The notes: generated by a model not told the origin, from the sequence alone. Shown: positions 42,211 to 51,240, counted from the stretch's first letter. The stretch: 62,753 nt of DNA from Mobiluncus sp963511525 (GCF_963511525.1 NZ_CAUPIY010000012.1:1-62753), one strand, 5' to 3'. Made by a program: numbers and translations.

Positions 42211-43725
42211 CTAGGCTTCAGGAGCGGGATTCTCTGGGCTGTCCGGATCCGTCCCGTGCCCGGAACCGTCGGGCGAATCGGTGTCGGGACGGTCTTGTGA
42301 CACTTCCGCGTCCCCCTCCGAATCGATACCGGGCTCCAGCCCTTTGGCGTATCCCAAAGTCCCTTGCAGCATGGCCTCCAAATCGGCCTCCAGCTGGTCT
42401 TTCGGACCTTCTCCGGCTAGGCGGGCCACGAACTCGTTGGGGGCGTCGAAGTCGCTTTCCTCCGGCAGCAAGTCCGGGTGATCCCACAAGCCTTCCGCCC
42501 CGGCTTCCCCGAGCTTGGCCACCAGTTTGGACCACAAGGCGCTGGCTTCGCGCAACCGCTTGGGTCGCAGTTCCAAGCCGATGAGGGCGGCGAACGCTTT
42601 TTCGGCCGGCCCTCCGGTGGCGCGGCGCCGATTCATCATCTCTCGCAAGGCTCCCATCTGGGGTAATGTCCCTGCCAAGCAGCGCGTAGTCACCATGTCG
42701 ACCCAGCCCTCCATAATCGCCAGCAGGGTTTCCAGGCTTTGTTTCGCGGCGGTTTGGTTATTGGTCTGGCTGGGAGTCAGCACGCCTTGCGCGATGAGTT
42801 TATGCAGGGCATCTTGATCCATCGGGTTCAGGCCCTGCAGCGCCGACTCCATCGCCTGCAAATCGAAGCTGATGTCCCGAGCGTAGTCCTCAATCGCCTT
42901 GGTGACATGCATCCGCAGCCACGGCACGGCGTGATAAAGCCGCACGTAGGCGGCCTCACGAGTCGCCAGGAAGGCCAGCACCGGCTCGACATCCAGGCTG
43001 ATGTCGGCAGCGAACTTTTCCACGTTTTCCAGCACTATCGCCGCTTGGTTCACCTCTCCAATCGGCAGTCCGATGTCGGTCGAGCCGAAACTCTCGGCTG
43101 CCAAGGTCCCCCAAGCCTGGCCAAACTGCAGCCCGAACAGGTTGGAACTCAAAACCCCCAGCAAGGAATCCAGGTTCAGCGACGCCGGGTCGCCGTCCTT
43201 GGAAAACAACCCCATCAGATTTTGCAGTTCGGGAGGGCCGGAAGAAATCTCGACATGCAGGTCGCCGTCCGCTATATGCTCAGACAGCGCCTGTTTCATT
43301 GACTCAGACGTTTTGGCAGCCACCGGGGTAACCAAGATTTTCCAGACTTCAGACGAGGCGTCTAGCCACTTTGACGCAGATAGGGCGGTATAGCTGGCTG
43401 GCGGCGGGGTGAGCGAGGTGACCGGGTCGAGGCGCAAGTTTGCTTCAGACAAAACTTGACGCACCCGGTCGGCATCCGCGGCGGTCACCACCCGGGTTGC
43501 CCCGCCCAGACGCCCCAAAGCGGTCATGCGGGCCAAGTCCCAGTTCACAGGCTCGTCGGAACTGGACAGCAGGGATTGTAGCGGGAAAGCAAAAACCCCC
43601 TCCCCGCCGGAAAACGCCGAGAACGGGGTGCCAGAACGGAGCTTTTCCTCCATCTCGCGGGCTTTTTCCTCGCCAAAGACCTGGCGCAGCATCTCAGCCC
43701 AGTCAGGCATCTCACTTTCATCCAT
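42211..43725 (-). CDS. DUF2342 family, zinc-dependent metalloprotease-like protein
   Basis: 504 residues from the ATG at 43,725 (MDESEMPDWAEMLRQVFGE); the open frame extends further, but the family starts here. GTPFSAFSGGEG and GQAWGTLAAESFGSTDIGLP are family blocks. The usual REAAH-like motif reads LATREAAYVRLYHAVPWLRM, so one expected His is Tyr and metal chemistry may be altered. A Glu/Asp-rich tail ends the protein. Divergent from the PDZ-Lon gene with 18 bp between starts. Confidence 0.85.
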   Translation of the reverse strand: MDESEMPDWAEMLRQVFGEEKAREMEEKLRSGTPFSAFSGGEGVFAFPLQSLLSSSDEPVNWDLARMTALGRLGGATRVVTAADADRVRQVLSEANLRLDPVTSLTPPPASYTALSASKWLDASSEVWKILVTPVAAKTSESMKQALSEHIADGDLHVEISSGPPELQNLMGLFSKDGDPASLNLDSLLGVLSSNLFGLQFGQAWGTLAAESFGSTDIGLPIGEVNQAAIVLENVEKFAADISLDVEPVLAFLATREAAYVRLYHAVPWLRMHVTKAIEDYARDISFDLQAMESALQGLNPMDQDALHKLIAQGVLTPSQTNNQTAAKQSLETLLAIMEGWVDMVTTRCLAGTLPQMGALREMMNRRRATGGPAEKAFAALIGLELRPKRLREASALWSKLVAKLGEAGAEGLWDHPDLLPEESDFDAPNEFVARLAGEGPKDQLEADLEAMLQGTLGYAKGLEPGIDSEGDAEVSQDRPDTDSPDGSGHGTDPDSPENPAPEA

Positions 43726-43743
43726 GAGACTATAGTAACCGTG

Positions 43744-44961
43744 ATGAACACCGATGCGCTGGATAAGGGAACGGATACGCCTGTACCCGAAATTTCGCTG
43801 ACGCCCGAATCTGGAACTGATACACCGCCAGAAACCCCTGCTGATGCCCCCACTCGTACCCGCTCCCGATGGTCTTTGAGCCGTTGGGTTCTGAGCTTTG
43901 CCCTCATCATCCTGGGGGTGTATTTCCTGTTCATCTATTCCTATCCCGTGGTCATCAACTATCCGGGACCGACCTTTGACGTGCTGGGTAAAGACTCTAA
44001 GCAAACCCCCCTCATCGAAGTGAAAGGCGCGAAAACCTATCCGGACAACAACGGGCAGCTGCGCATGACTACGGTGTCTTCCCTGGGCGGACCGGGCTCA
44101 ATGGTCAGCGGTTGGGACCTGATTGTGGCGGCGTTTAGCCCAAATACCACCATCTTGCCCGAGGACATGGTCTATCCTCGCAACGTCTCCAGCAAAGACA
44201 TTAAGAAACTCGGCGTACAACAGATGGACCAATCCCAGCTCTCCGCTGAGGCGGTGGCATTAGAAACCTTGGGATATGACGTCAACATCACCTGGTCTGT
44301 CGCCGAAATCGCCAAAGGCTCGCCCGCTGCCGGCATTTTGCGCAAGAAAGACGTGGTGCAAACCATTGCCCGACCCGGGCAAACCCCGGTGCGCATCCAC
44401 ACTGTTGAGGACTTGCGCAAATTCTTGAAGGAGGTGCCGGGCGGCGACACTGTTGAACTCGGTATCATCCGCAACGGCGAAGCCCAGACGGCGAGTATGA
44501 AAACGGCTCCGGTACGGTTAGCGAAAGGCAAAATCGGGAAAGGCTCGCAACTCAGCATCTATTTGGCTTCTGACGTGGACGTCCCCCTCGACATCACTTT
44601 TCACCTTAAAGACGTGGGCGGACCCTCCGCGGGCACCATGTTCGCCCTGGGGATAGTGGAGCAGCTCACGCCCGAACACTTGACCGGCAAATCGGTCATT
44701 GCCGGAACCGGGACTATTGACCTGGCCGGTAAAGTCGGCCCCATCAGCGGAATTGAGCAAAAGATGGCGGGGGCGAAAGCTGACGGAGCCAAGTTTTTCC
44801 TAGCTCCGTCAGAAAACTGCAACGAAGTTGTGGGCAACATCCCGAAAGGGTTGCGGGTCGCGAAAATCGCGACGTTTTCCGAGGCGCTGGACACAGTGCA
44901 AAAGATTCGCGACGGAAAGACCTCTGACCTGCCCCAATGCGCCCTCCCGACCCAGAAATAA
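43744..44961 (+). CDS. Membrane-anchored PDZ plus Lon-like (S16) serine protease
   Basis: 405 residues. Cytoplasmic disordered N-tail, one transmembrane helix (WVLSFALIILGVYFLFIYSY), then PDZ (about 190-275: ITWSVAEIAKGSPAAGILRK) and a C-terminal Lon-type protease domain with the Ser in KDVGGPSAGTMFAL and the Lys in GIEQKMAGAKADGA forming the Ser-Lys dyad. The family (YlbL-like) is conserved beside UPF0182 in Actinobacteria. The catalytic domain would face outside. An alternative GTG start lies at 43,741. Confidence 0.92.
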   Translation: MNTDALDKGTDTPVPEISLTPESGTDTPPETPADAPTRTRSRWSLSRWVLSFALIILGVYFLFIYSYPVVINYPGPTFDVLGKDSKQTPLIEVKGAKTYPDNNGQLRMTTVSSLGGPGSMVSGWDLIVAAFSPNTTILPEDMVYPRNVSSKDIKKLGVQQMDQSQLSAEAVALETLGYDVNITWSVAEIAKGSPAAGILRKKDVVQTIARPGQTPVRIHTVEDLRKFLKEVPGGDTVELGIIRNGEAQTASMKTAPVRLAKGKIGKGSQLSIYLASDVDVPLDITFHLKDVGGPSAGTMFALGIVEQLTPEHLTGKSVIAGTGTIDLAGKVGPISGIEQKMAGAKADGAKFFLAPSENCNEVVGNIPKGLRVAKIATFSEALDTVQKIRDGKTSDLPQCALPTQK

Positions 44962-44973
44962 TAGACTGAGGAT

Positions 44974-45747
44974 ATGACAGAAAAGATTGAGCGAGCGGAC
45001 GGCCGTCGGGCGGACCAGCTCCGCGAAGTGACTTTGCACATGGATTGGGTCAGCGCCCCAGAAGGCTGCGTGTTGGTGTCTTGCGGGAACACCCGAGTAC
45101 TGTGTTCGGCCAGCTTGACGGAAGGGGTTCCCCGGTGGCGCAAGGACTCCGGCTTGGGATGGGTCACGGCTGAGTACGCCATGTTGCCCCGTGCGACCGA
45201 TACCCGCAATACCCGCGAGTCCGTGAAAGGGAAAATCAGCGGGCGTACCTCAGAGATTTCCCGGCTCATTGGACGGGCACTGCGCGCCTCAGTGGATTAC
45301 GCCGCGCTGGGTGAAAACACGATCGCGATAGACTGCGACGTTTTGCAGGCCGATGGGGGCACTCGCACCGCCTCGATTACCGGGGCTTGGATTGCGCTAC
45401 AGCGTGCTATCGCCGTGGGTAAGGACAGCGGTTTCATTCCTGGCAATCCCACGCGCGACTCGGTTTGTGCCATTTCGGTAGGCATCATTGATTCCACTCC
45501 CCGCCTGGATTTGCCCTACGAGGAAGATTCTCGTGCCGAAACCGATATGAACGTGGTGATGACCGGCTCAGGAAGTCTGGTGGAGGTGCAGGGAACCGCG
45601 GAAGGCGCGCCGTTTAGCCGCGCCGAGCTGGACGCTTTGCTGGACTTGGCCCAGGCCGGGTGCCGTGATTTGACCCGGCTGCAACGTGCGGCGGTAGACA
45701 GTGCGCCCGGAGCGGTGTTGACACTAACAGATGGAGTAATTGCGTGA
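44974..45747 (+). CDS. rph: Ribonuclease PH
   Basis: 257 residues. 3'-to-5' phosphorolytic trimming of tRNA precursors. Typical start RADGRRADQLREVTLHMDW, then VSCGNTRVLCSASLTEGVP, GRTSEISRLIGRALRASVD and the active-site DCDVLQADGGTRTASITGA. Length is as usual. It overlaps rdgB by 4 nt, the standard actinobacterial rph-rdgB pair; the RBS (actgagga) precedes the ATG. Confidence 0.97.
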   Translation: MTEKIERADGRRADQLREVTLHMDWVSAPEGCVLVSCGNTRVLCSASLTEGVPRWRKDSGLGWVTAEYAMLPRATDTRNTRESVKGKISGRTSEISRLIGRALRASVDYAALGENTIAIDCDVLQADGGTRTASITGAWIALQRAIAVGKDSGFIPGNPTRDSVCAISVGIIDSTPRLDLPYEEDSRAETDMNVVMTGSGSLVEVQGTAEGAPFSRAELDALLDLAQAGCRDLTRLQRAAVDSAPGAVLTLTDGVIA

Positions 45748-46439
45748 GTATTTTGACTTCTGTACCGGATTTGCGTGATAAGGACGCTCAGAAACTGGAA
45801 CTGCCGCCGGAGGCTCAGGTGGTGATGGCGACGGGCAATGCCCACAAGATTCAGGAAGTTGAAGAGATTTTGCGTCCCTTGGTGCCGAGCCTGCGCCCGG
45901 GAGGGATAATCGCCGCGGGCACGTTGGGGGCTCCCGAGCCGCGCGAAGACGGTACCTCGTTTTCCGCTAACGCCCTGATTAAGGCGCGTGCCCTGGCCAA
46001 TTTGGTGGACGTGCCGATTCTGGCTGACGATTCCGGTTTGAGCGTAGACATTTTGGGCGGCGCCCCCGGAATTTTCTCGGCTCGGTGGTGCGGACATCAC
46101 GGGGATGACCGGGCCAACCTGGAACTTTTGTTGAACCAGCTGCAGGACATGGACGATTCCTACCGCACGGCGGCTTTCATCTGTGCCGCGGTGCTGCTGG
46201 TCCCGGGAGGCGGAACATACCTGGGAAACGGGGTTATGGGCGGACGCCTGGTGCGCAAGCCGAAGGGTAAAAACGGCTTCGGATACGACCCGATTTTTAT
46301 CGCGGACGGCCAAAAGGTCACCAATGGTGAACTCAGCAATGACGCCAAGAACGCGATTTCGCACCGCGCCAAAGCTTTCATGCAGATAGCTCCGCAGCTT
46401 GAAGCCATACTGGGGATTCGCACCCGGCTCACCCGGTAA
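45744..46439 (+). CDS. rdgB: dITP/XTP pyrophosphatase
   Basis: 231 residues. Hydrolyses dITP, ITP and XTP to keep non-canonical purines out of nucleic acids. VVMATGNAHKIQEVEEIL, the metal-binding ILADDSGLSVDILGGAPGIF, ARWCGHHGDD and GFGYDPIFIADG blocks are complete, with a conserved KNAISHRAKAF near the end. Start is a GTG overlapping the rph stop. Confidence 0.96.
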   Translation: MSILTSVPDLRDKDAQKLELPPEAQVVMATGNAHKIQEVEEILRPLVPSLRPGGIIAAGTLGAPEPREDGTSFSANALIKARALANLVDVPILADDSGLSVDILGGAPGIFSARWCGHHGDDRANLELLLNQLQDMDDSYRTAAFICAAVLLVPGGGTYLGNGVMGGRLVRKPKGKNGFGYDPIFIADGQKVTNGELSNDAKNAISHRAKAFMQIAPQLEAILGIRTRLTR

Positions 46440-46568
46440 CAGCGCCGCTCGAATGGGCGCCCGGCACGAAAGTCATAATCGAAAAGCACACCAATTGTCC
46501 TGACAAAGTCTGTAAATCGCCTGTAAGGATGACGAATTTTCCTTTGATTTTCCCCCGAAGTCTGGTCT

Positions 46569-46596
46569 TTGGCAGGGCGAGATGGCACAATAAATA
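46569..46596 (+). promoter_or_regulatory. SigA-type promoter of the small-protein cassette
   Basis: TTGGCA at 46,569, 16-bp spacer, TAAATA at 46,591-46,596. Transcription would begin near 46,603, just at the first UTR hairpin. Confidence 0.5.
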
Positions 46597-46598
46597 GT

Positions 46599-46638
46599 GA
46601 GGGCAAAGGATTGCCCTCGCGAAGTCGTTTAACTTCGC
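46599..46638 (+). promoter_or_regulatory. Tandem 5'-UTR hairpins
   Basis: gagggc...gccctc (46,599-46,618) is followed without gap by gcgaagt...acttcgc (46,619-46,638). They end 9 nt before the strong RBS (aggagg) of the 89-residue gene. A role in mRNA stability or translation control is inferred. Confidence 0.5.
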
Positions 46639-46658
46639 CAGAGTTTCAGGAGGAAATT

Positions 46659-46928
46659 ATGCTTTCGACTGATGTAATCGGGGCTCTAAACCCCGCATTG
46701 ACTAATGAGGCTTTCACGCGTCCTGCCCAGGAGCCGAGCGCGAAAGCAGACAAGCCGGAGCCCATCTCGAACACCTCGAAAACCGAGGCCGCGGCTACTG
46801 GCACTCACGGTGCGTTGAACGGCAATGTTGCCGAGTTCAAGCCCGTTGTTGGCCCCTCGCAACCGACCCACGCGGATTTGCCCCACACCTACAAGTCATC
46901 GAATTCACACCTCGATGTCATGCTGTGA
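46659..46928 (+). CDS. Small protein of unknown function, C-terminal LDV motif
   Basis: 89 residues, disordered and rich in Ala, Thr, Pro and Asn; no membrane segment or signal peptide. It ends SSNSHLDVML. The start is fixed by a strong RBS aggaggaa, 7 nt upstream. The next gene (36 bp downstream) encodes another small protein ending GGLDVYA. Size and composition are reminiscent of small motility-associated proteins, but I do not recognise a family. Confidence 0.6.
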   Translation: MLSTDVIGALNPALTNEAFTRPAQEPSAKADKPEPISNTSKTEAAATGTHGALNGNVAEFKPVVGPSQPTHADLPHTYKSSNSHLDVML

Positions 46929-46963
46929 CGGTTAATCCGAGTTACTAAGGAAAGGATGGAGCC

Positions 46964-47128
46964 ATGAACCCGATTTCAGGTGCTGCGCCGATTATGGACG
47001 CAGAAACGATGAAAGCCCTGATGGTAAACGCGGTCGCCGCACAGACAGCCACCGCGACGAAAGCTGCTACGGCAGCCGCGGCGCTAAAGGTCATGAACCC
47101 GCAAGGCGGTCTCGACGTTTACGCCTAA
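46964..47128 (+). CDS. 54-residue YjfB-like putative motility protein
   Basis: A short Ala-rich amphipathic helix (ETMKALMVNAVAAQTATATK) with C-terminal LKVMNPQGGLDVYA. Length, N-terminal helix and the G-x-(V/L)-D-(V/I) ending resemble YjfB-type putative motility proteins. RBS aaaggatgga lies 4-13 nt upstream. It follows the 89-residue gene and is convergent with murI. Too short for many gene finders. Confidence 0.5.
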   Translation: MNPISGAAPIMDAETMKALMVNAVAAQTATATKAATAAAALKVMNPQGGLDVYA

Positions 47129-47147
47129 AGGGCCAGTAATTTGATTC

Positions 47148-47963
47148 TCACACGCGCTCGACCGCAGTGACCTCCGGTCCCAAGAATCTGCGAGCCAGCC
47201 GCGTGAAGGTTTGCGTGTCCCCCGTTGCCAGGAACTGGTAGCGGGGGTTCGGCGTGCCCGCGCCGTCCTCAGTGTGTAACCAGTCTTTGTCCAACAACTG
47301 ACGATAGACATCGTGGGCGGTTTCTTCCGCCGAGGAAACCAGGGTCACCTCCGGACCCATAACGTAGCTGATGACACCGGAGAGAAGCGGATAGTGGGTG
47401 CAGCCCAACACCAGAGTGTCCACCCCGTCGGCACGCACCGGTTCCAGGTATTCCCGCGCCACCGCCAACAGCTCCGGCCCCGAGGTGATACCGCTTTCCA
47501 CAAAGTCCACGAATGCCGGACAAGCTTTCGCGCTGACCTGCACTTGTTGGTAAGCATGTAGGGCGCGCTGATAGGTTTCGGTTTCAATAGTGGTGTGGGT
47601 GGCGATGACCCCGATGTGTCCGTTTCGCGTGGCGGACACGGCGCGATGCACGGCGGGCGAGATAACCTCCAGGACGGGAATCCCCAGGGCGTCATACTTT
47701 GAACGCGCCGCAAACACCGCCGTCGCCGACGCCGTGTTACAGGCGATGACCAGCATCTTTACTCCGCGCTCCACCAGTTTGTCCATTACGTTCAAGGACA
47801 GTTCCTTGACTTTCTCGACAGGTTTGGTGCCGTAGGGGCTGTTGGCGGTATCCCCGATATAAATCACAGATTCTCCGGGTAACTGGTCGATGATGGAACG
47901 AGCCACGGTCAGCCCGCCCAACCCGGAATCAAAAATCCCAATGGGTGCGTTATTCACTCTCAA
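47148..47963 (-). CDS. murI: Glutamate racemase
   Basis: 271 residues. Makes D-glutamate for peptidoglycan. The two catalytic cysteines are in VIACNTASATA and VLGCTHYPLL; IGIFDSGLGGLTVARSI and VIYIGDTANSPYGTK are family blocks. Complete length. The upstream neighbours on the same strand are DUF2017 and clpS, an order shared with other Actinobacteria. Confidence 0.97.
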   Translation of the reverse strand: MRVNNAPIGIFDSGLGGLTVARSIIDQLPGESVIYIGDTANSPYGTKPVEKVKELSLNVMDKLVERGVKMLVIACNTASATAVFAARSKYDALGIPVLEVISPAVHRAVSATRNGHIGVIATHTTIETETYQRALHAYQQVQVSAKACPAFVDFVESGITSGPELLAVAREYLEPVRADGVDTLVLGCTHYPLLSGVISYVMGPEVTLVSSAEETAHDVYRQLLDKDWLHTEDGAGTPNPRYQFLATGDTQTFTRLARRFLGPEVTAVERV

Positions 47964-47975
47964 ATCCTTCGCGTT

Positions 47976-48794
47976 TCAGTCATCCACAGCCAGCATCAGC
48001 GTTTCTAGCCACCATGACAAAGCATTATAGATGCTGGCGATGGTGATTTCGTAAGCCGTGTAAACCCCGGCCTCTGGGTCGGACTCAGCCATCATCTCGA
48101 CTTCTTCGGCCCTGGTGTCGTTATCGATATCCAAGGACCACCCCAGCGCCAGTCGCGCATCGTTGATGGCAGTGACCCACACTTTCAACGTCTGCGGTTT
48201 CACCACCACGGCACCGTTACCGTTCGCGGCCCACCGCAGGCTTTCGGCGACCACTCGCATCGAGGCGGCCTTCTTTGCCGCCAAGTCCGGGGTGGTCAAG
48301 GCGCGCAGTTCCGCCGCTTCTTCCGGGTCTTGGCTCATCGGTCGCAAGATAGCCGCGATGAAAGGGTTCGCCGGGCTAGGACGTGGCCCCAGGGGGTCAA
48401 AATCCAGCGCCGCCAAGGTTTGATCGTCGGTCATGCCCCGCGAATTCGGCTCAGAGCCGGTGTTTCCCCGCTGGACGGATTCAGAAGTGTGTTCGCGGGG
48501 CTGTTCAGGGTCGGTTTCCGCCTCCGAGTCCTCGCCCTCGCTGTGCATCTCACGGTGGGCAGTGATGGAAGAAACCGTGTCCACCCCCAACAGCTTCTCA
48601 AACATGAGGGTGTGTTCTTTCGGGGAGTTCGGATCGAGGTCCACCCCCATCATGTCCAGGACGTCTCGTTTTTCTTCGGCCTCCAAGGCGTCAGCCAGTT
48701 CCTCAAAAATCCCCGCCAGCAAGACCGCCTCATGCGGTTCAACCCTGCTGAACCACCCTTCTGAAGGCGCGCTCAGCGCTGCAAATGCATGCAT
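47976..48794 (-). CDS. DUF2017 protein
   Basis: 272 residues. An N-terminal FSRVEPHEAVLLAGIFEELAD block and a C-terminal helical bundle (WWLETLMLAVDD end) fit the DUF2017 family, with a long acidic Glu/Asp/Ser linker (residues about 85-140) between. Family members lie between clpS and murI in Actinobacteria. Function unknown; a link to proteolysis has been guessed from context only. 12 bp separate it from murI. Confidence 0.85.
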   Translation of the reverse strand: MHAFAALSAPSEGWFSRVEPHEAVLLAGIFEELADALEAEEKRDVLDMMGVDLDPNSPKEHTLMFEKLLGVDTVSSITAHREMHSEGEDSEAETDPEQPREHTSESVQRGNTGSEPNSRGMTDDQTLAALDFDPLGPRPSPANPFIAAILRPMSQDPEEAAELRALTTPDLAAKKAASMRVVAESLRWAANGNGAVVVKPQTLKVWVTAINDARLALGWSLDIDNDTRAEEVEMMAESDPEAGVYTAYEITIASIYNALSWWLETLMLAVDD

Positions 48795-48809
48795 CGTTTC
48801 CGGCTCCCC

Positions 48810-49112
48810 TCAATCGGCTTCCTGTTCGAGCGTCGCCCACAGTCCGTATTCGCTCATCGCCAACACGTCGGCCTCCATCTGTTCACGAGTTCCGGCGCTA
48901 ACTACCGCCCGACCATTAAAGTGAACTTCTTTCATCAGCCGCTCAGCACGCTCGTGAGAGTACCCGAAATAGGTCTTAAACACCCACGTCACATAGCTCA
49001 TCAGGTTCACGGCGTCGTTCCACACCACCGTGTTCCACTGGCCGGGAAGTACCCGGTCCAGCTGGGCGACCGGAGACGGAGCATACTCGGTACCGGGTTC
49101 GACAAAACTCAC
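48810..49112 (-). CDS. clpS: ClpS adaptor protein
   Basis: 100 residues. Delivers N-end-rule substrates to ClpAP/ClpCP. The core WNTVVWNDAVNLMSYVTWVF and YFGYSHERAERLMKEVHFNG carries the conserved N-degron pocket residues (Asn/Asp after VVWND, and Met/His). Ends with the usual VSAGTREQMEADVLAM helix. First of the clpS-DUF2017-murI group. Confidence 0.95.
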   Translation of the reverse strand: MSFVEPGTEYAPSPVAQLDRVLPGQWNTVVWNDAVNLMSYVTWVFKTYFGYSHERAERLMKEVHFNGRAVVSAGTREQMEADVLAMSEYGLWATLEQEAD

Positions 49113-49184
49113 CTTTTAAGGTTAAAGGTTTTCCACCTGGCGCGCAGGATTACCGCGCCTCGAAGCAAAAAGCCGGGGTCTATC

Positions 49185-49325
49185 CTAGAGCACCAGCAGA
49201 CCGACCAGACCGGCCAGGAGCAGCACCACCAGGAGGGCGACGACGACCCTGGTCACCCGGCCGCTGCCGAGCTTGTGCGCATTAGACACGCGGGGAACTA
49301 CGTTTTTACGAGAAGCGTTGCTCAT
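49185..49325 (-). CDS. 46-residue single-pass membrane protein
   Basis: An open frame on the minus strand from ATG 49,325: N-terminal basic part MSNASRKNVVPRVSNAHKLG, then a hydrophobic helix rich in Val and Leu to the stop. Typical of small actinobacterial membrane peptides. It lies between clpS and pncB, in a stretch otherwise empty. No family known to me. Confidence 0.5.
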   Translation of the reverse strand: MSNASRKNVVPRVSNAHKLGSGRVTRVVVALLVVLLLAGLVGLLVL

Positions 49326-49474
49326 AGCTTTATGTTACCGGCTCTCGCCGCGCCGCCGCGCCGAGATGAACCAGATCTGGCTGAACCCCGCTCGTGCGGC
49401 AGGCAAACGCGCGCGGGACGGGGAGCCTTCGAGCGAAAACGGAAAAGCCGGCGGGCGCGACTATAGTTATACCT

Positions 49475-50812
49475 ATGAATACGCGCGAAACGACTTCCTT
49501 GCTGACCGATATGTATGAGCTGACCATGGTTGACTCCGCTTTGGAACACGGGATGGGGCAGCGCCAATGCGTGTTCGAGATTTTCACCCGGCGTTTTCCC
49601 GCCTCCCGGCGGTTCCTGGTGATGGCCGGAGTCGCGCGGATTTTGGAGGGGCTCAAGCGGTTTCGTTTCGACGAATCCCAGCTAAAGTACCTGTTGGATC
49701 ACAAAATCGTCGGGCCGAATACAATCAAGTTCCTGGAGAATTACGAGTTTTCCGGCGACATTTTCGGCTATCCCGAGGGCGAAGTTTTCATGGTGAACTC
49801 GCCGATTTTGACGGTGCGCGGGACTTTTGCCGAAGCCTGCCTGTTGGAAACCTACCTGCTGTCGATTTTGAACTTCGACTGCGCGGTGGCGTCAGCAGCG
49901 TCCCGGATGACCATCGCCGCTCACGGCCGACCCTGTATGGATATGGGGGCGCGCCGGGTGCATGAGCGGGCAGCTGTTTCCGCGGCTCGTGCCGCGCAAA
50001 TCGGTGGTTTTCAAGGTACTTCTGTTTTGGAGGCCGGCAAGCGTTACGGGATTCGCGCTATCGGCACCGCCGCCCACGCCTTTACCCTGCTGTTCGAGGA
50101 CGAAGAAGCCGCTTTCACCGCTCAGATTGAATCGATGGGGCCGGACACAACGCTGCTGGTAGACACGTACGACGTGTCCGCAGCGGTTGAAAAAGCGGTG
50201 CGGATTGCCCGAGCCGCTGGCGGGGAACTGGGCGCGGTCCGTTTGGATTCAGGCGACCTGGTGGCAGGCGCTTTCAAGGTGCGCCAGCAGCTGGACGACT
50301 TGGGAGCAACTTCCACCAAGATTACGGTGACCAACGACCTTGACGAATACGCTATTGCCGGTTTGGGGGCGGCGCCGGTTGATTCCTACGGGGTGGGCAC
50401 GCGACTGGTGACCGGTTCGGGGATTCCGACCGCCTCCCTGGTTTACAAGCTGGTCGCCCGCGAGGACGCGAACGGAAACTTGGAACCGGTGGCGAAACGC
50501 TCGGTTGAAAAATCGACTCGGGGCGGACTGAAGTGGGCGGGACGCGTCATCGAGGATCACACCGCCACGGCTGAACTGCTGGTCACGGCCCCGAACCGGG
50601 AAGCCGCCGCGGAATACTTCGCGAGCCGCGAGGCCCGCCCGCTGCAACAGGACTTCGTGGTCGGCGGGACTATTGACAAAACTTGGATGGGTCCCGAGGC
50701 CCTGCAGCGCGCCCAGCAGCGCCACCTCGAAAGCCGTAACGAGCTGCCTTATCAGGCGTGGCGCCTGAGCGAGGGCGAAGTGGCTATCCCCACGGAATAC
50801 GTAGATCTCTAA
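49475..50812 (+). CDS. pncB: Nicotinate phosphoribosyltransferase
   Basis: 445 residues from the ATG at 49,475 (MNTRETTSLLTDMYELTMVD); the frame is open upstream to 49,394. Salvages nicotinate into NAD. DMYELTM, the GARRVHERAAVSAARAA block with the substrate His region, and DTYDVSAAVEKAVRIA followed by VRLDSGDLVAGAFKVRQQLD (phosphate binding) are typical. The stop overlaps the DUF3039 stop by 4 nt (convergent). Confidence 0.95.
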   Translation: MNTRETTSLLTDMYELTMVDSALEHGMGQRQCVFEIFTRRFPASRRFLVMAGVARILEGLKRFRFDESQLKYLLDHKIVGPNTIKFLENYEFSGDIFGYPEGEVFMVNSPILTVRGTFAEACLLETYLLSILNFDCAVASAASRMTIAAHGRPCMDMGARRVHERAAVSAARAAQIGGFQGTSVLEAGKRYGIRAIGTAAHAFTLLFEDEEAAFTAQIESMGPDTTLLVDTYDVSAAVEKAVRIARAAGGELGAVRLDSGDLVAGAFKVRQQLDDLGATSTKITVTNDLDEYAIAGLGAAPVDSYGVGTRLVTGSGIPTASLVYKLVAREDANGNLEPVAKRSVEKSTRGGLKWAGRVIEDHTATAELLVTAPNREAAAEYFASREARPLQQDFVVGGTIDKTWMGPEALQRAQQRHLESRNELPYQAWRLSEGEVAIPTEYVDL

Positions 50813-51117
50813 CTGTCAGAGCCGCCAAAGAAAGGCCAGCCGGGTTGACCGTTGTGGTCCCCGTTCATGGATTTCATGATTTCTTTGCACGCCGGGCAAA
50901 TCGGGAAATTCTTGGGGTCGCGCATCGGCACCCAGACTTTGCCGCACAGGGCGATGACGGCCTGGCCGGTCACCGCTGAGGCGGTAATCCGGTCTTTGCG
51001 CACGTAGTGGGCGTAACGTTCGTTGTCACCAGGGTTGCGTTTCAGCTCGGTTTCGGTGCGTTCCAGCACCGCCGTGCCACCTTGAGTCAGGGGTTGGCCC
51101 GCAGTTGTTTCGCTCAT
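50809..51117 (-). CDS. DUF3039 zinc-binding protein
   Basis: 102 residues from the ATG at 51,117. The block KNFPICPACKEIMKSM plus the earlier ALCGKVWVPM gives a C..CxxC zinc site. Conserved in Actinobacteria near pncB, function unknown. The longer open frame to 51,180 lacks support. Confidence 0.85.
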   Translation of the reverse strand: MSETTAGQPLTQGGTAVLERTETELKRNPGDNERYAHYVRKDRITASAVTGQAVIALCGKVWVPMRDPKNFPICPACKEIMKSMNGDHNGQPGWPFFGGSDS

Positions 51118-51192
51118 ACGACCATTGTAACCGCCCTGGCAAGCCTGAGCTGTTGCGGGGAGCGGACCGGCCCGAGTCACCGCGCTAAAAAA

Positions 51193-51226
51193 ACAAAGCC
51201 GGCCGCCACTGGGGCGGCCGCTTTGT
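51193..51226 (-). terminator. Terminator of the HU gene
   Basis: Stem acaaagc(c)ggccgcc / ggcggccgctttgt and, on the minus strand, TTTTTTTAG directly after. It follows the HU stop by 15 nt. Confidence 0.85.
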
Positions 51227-51240
51227 ACGAGATGAGTCGA

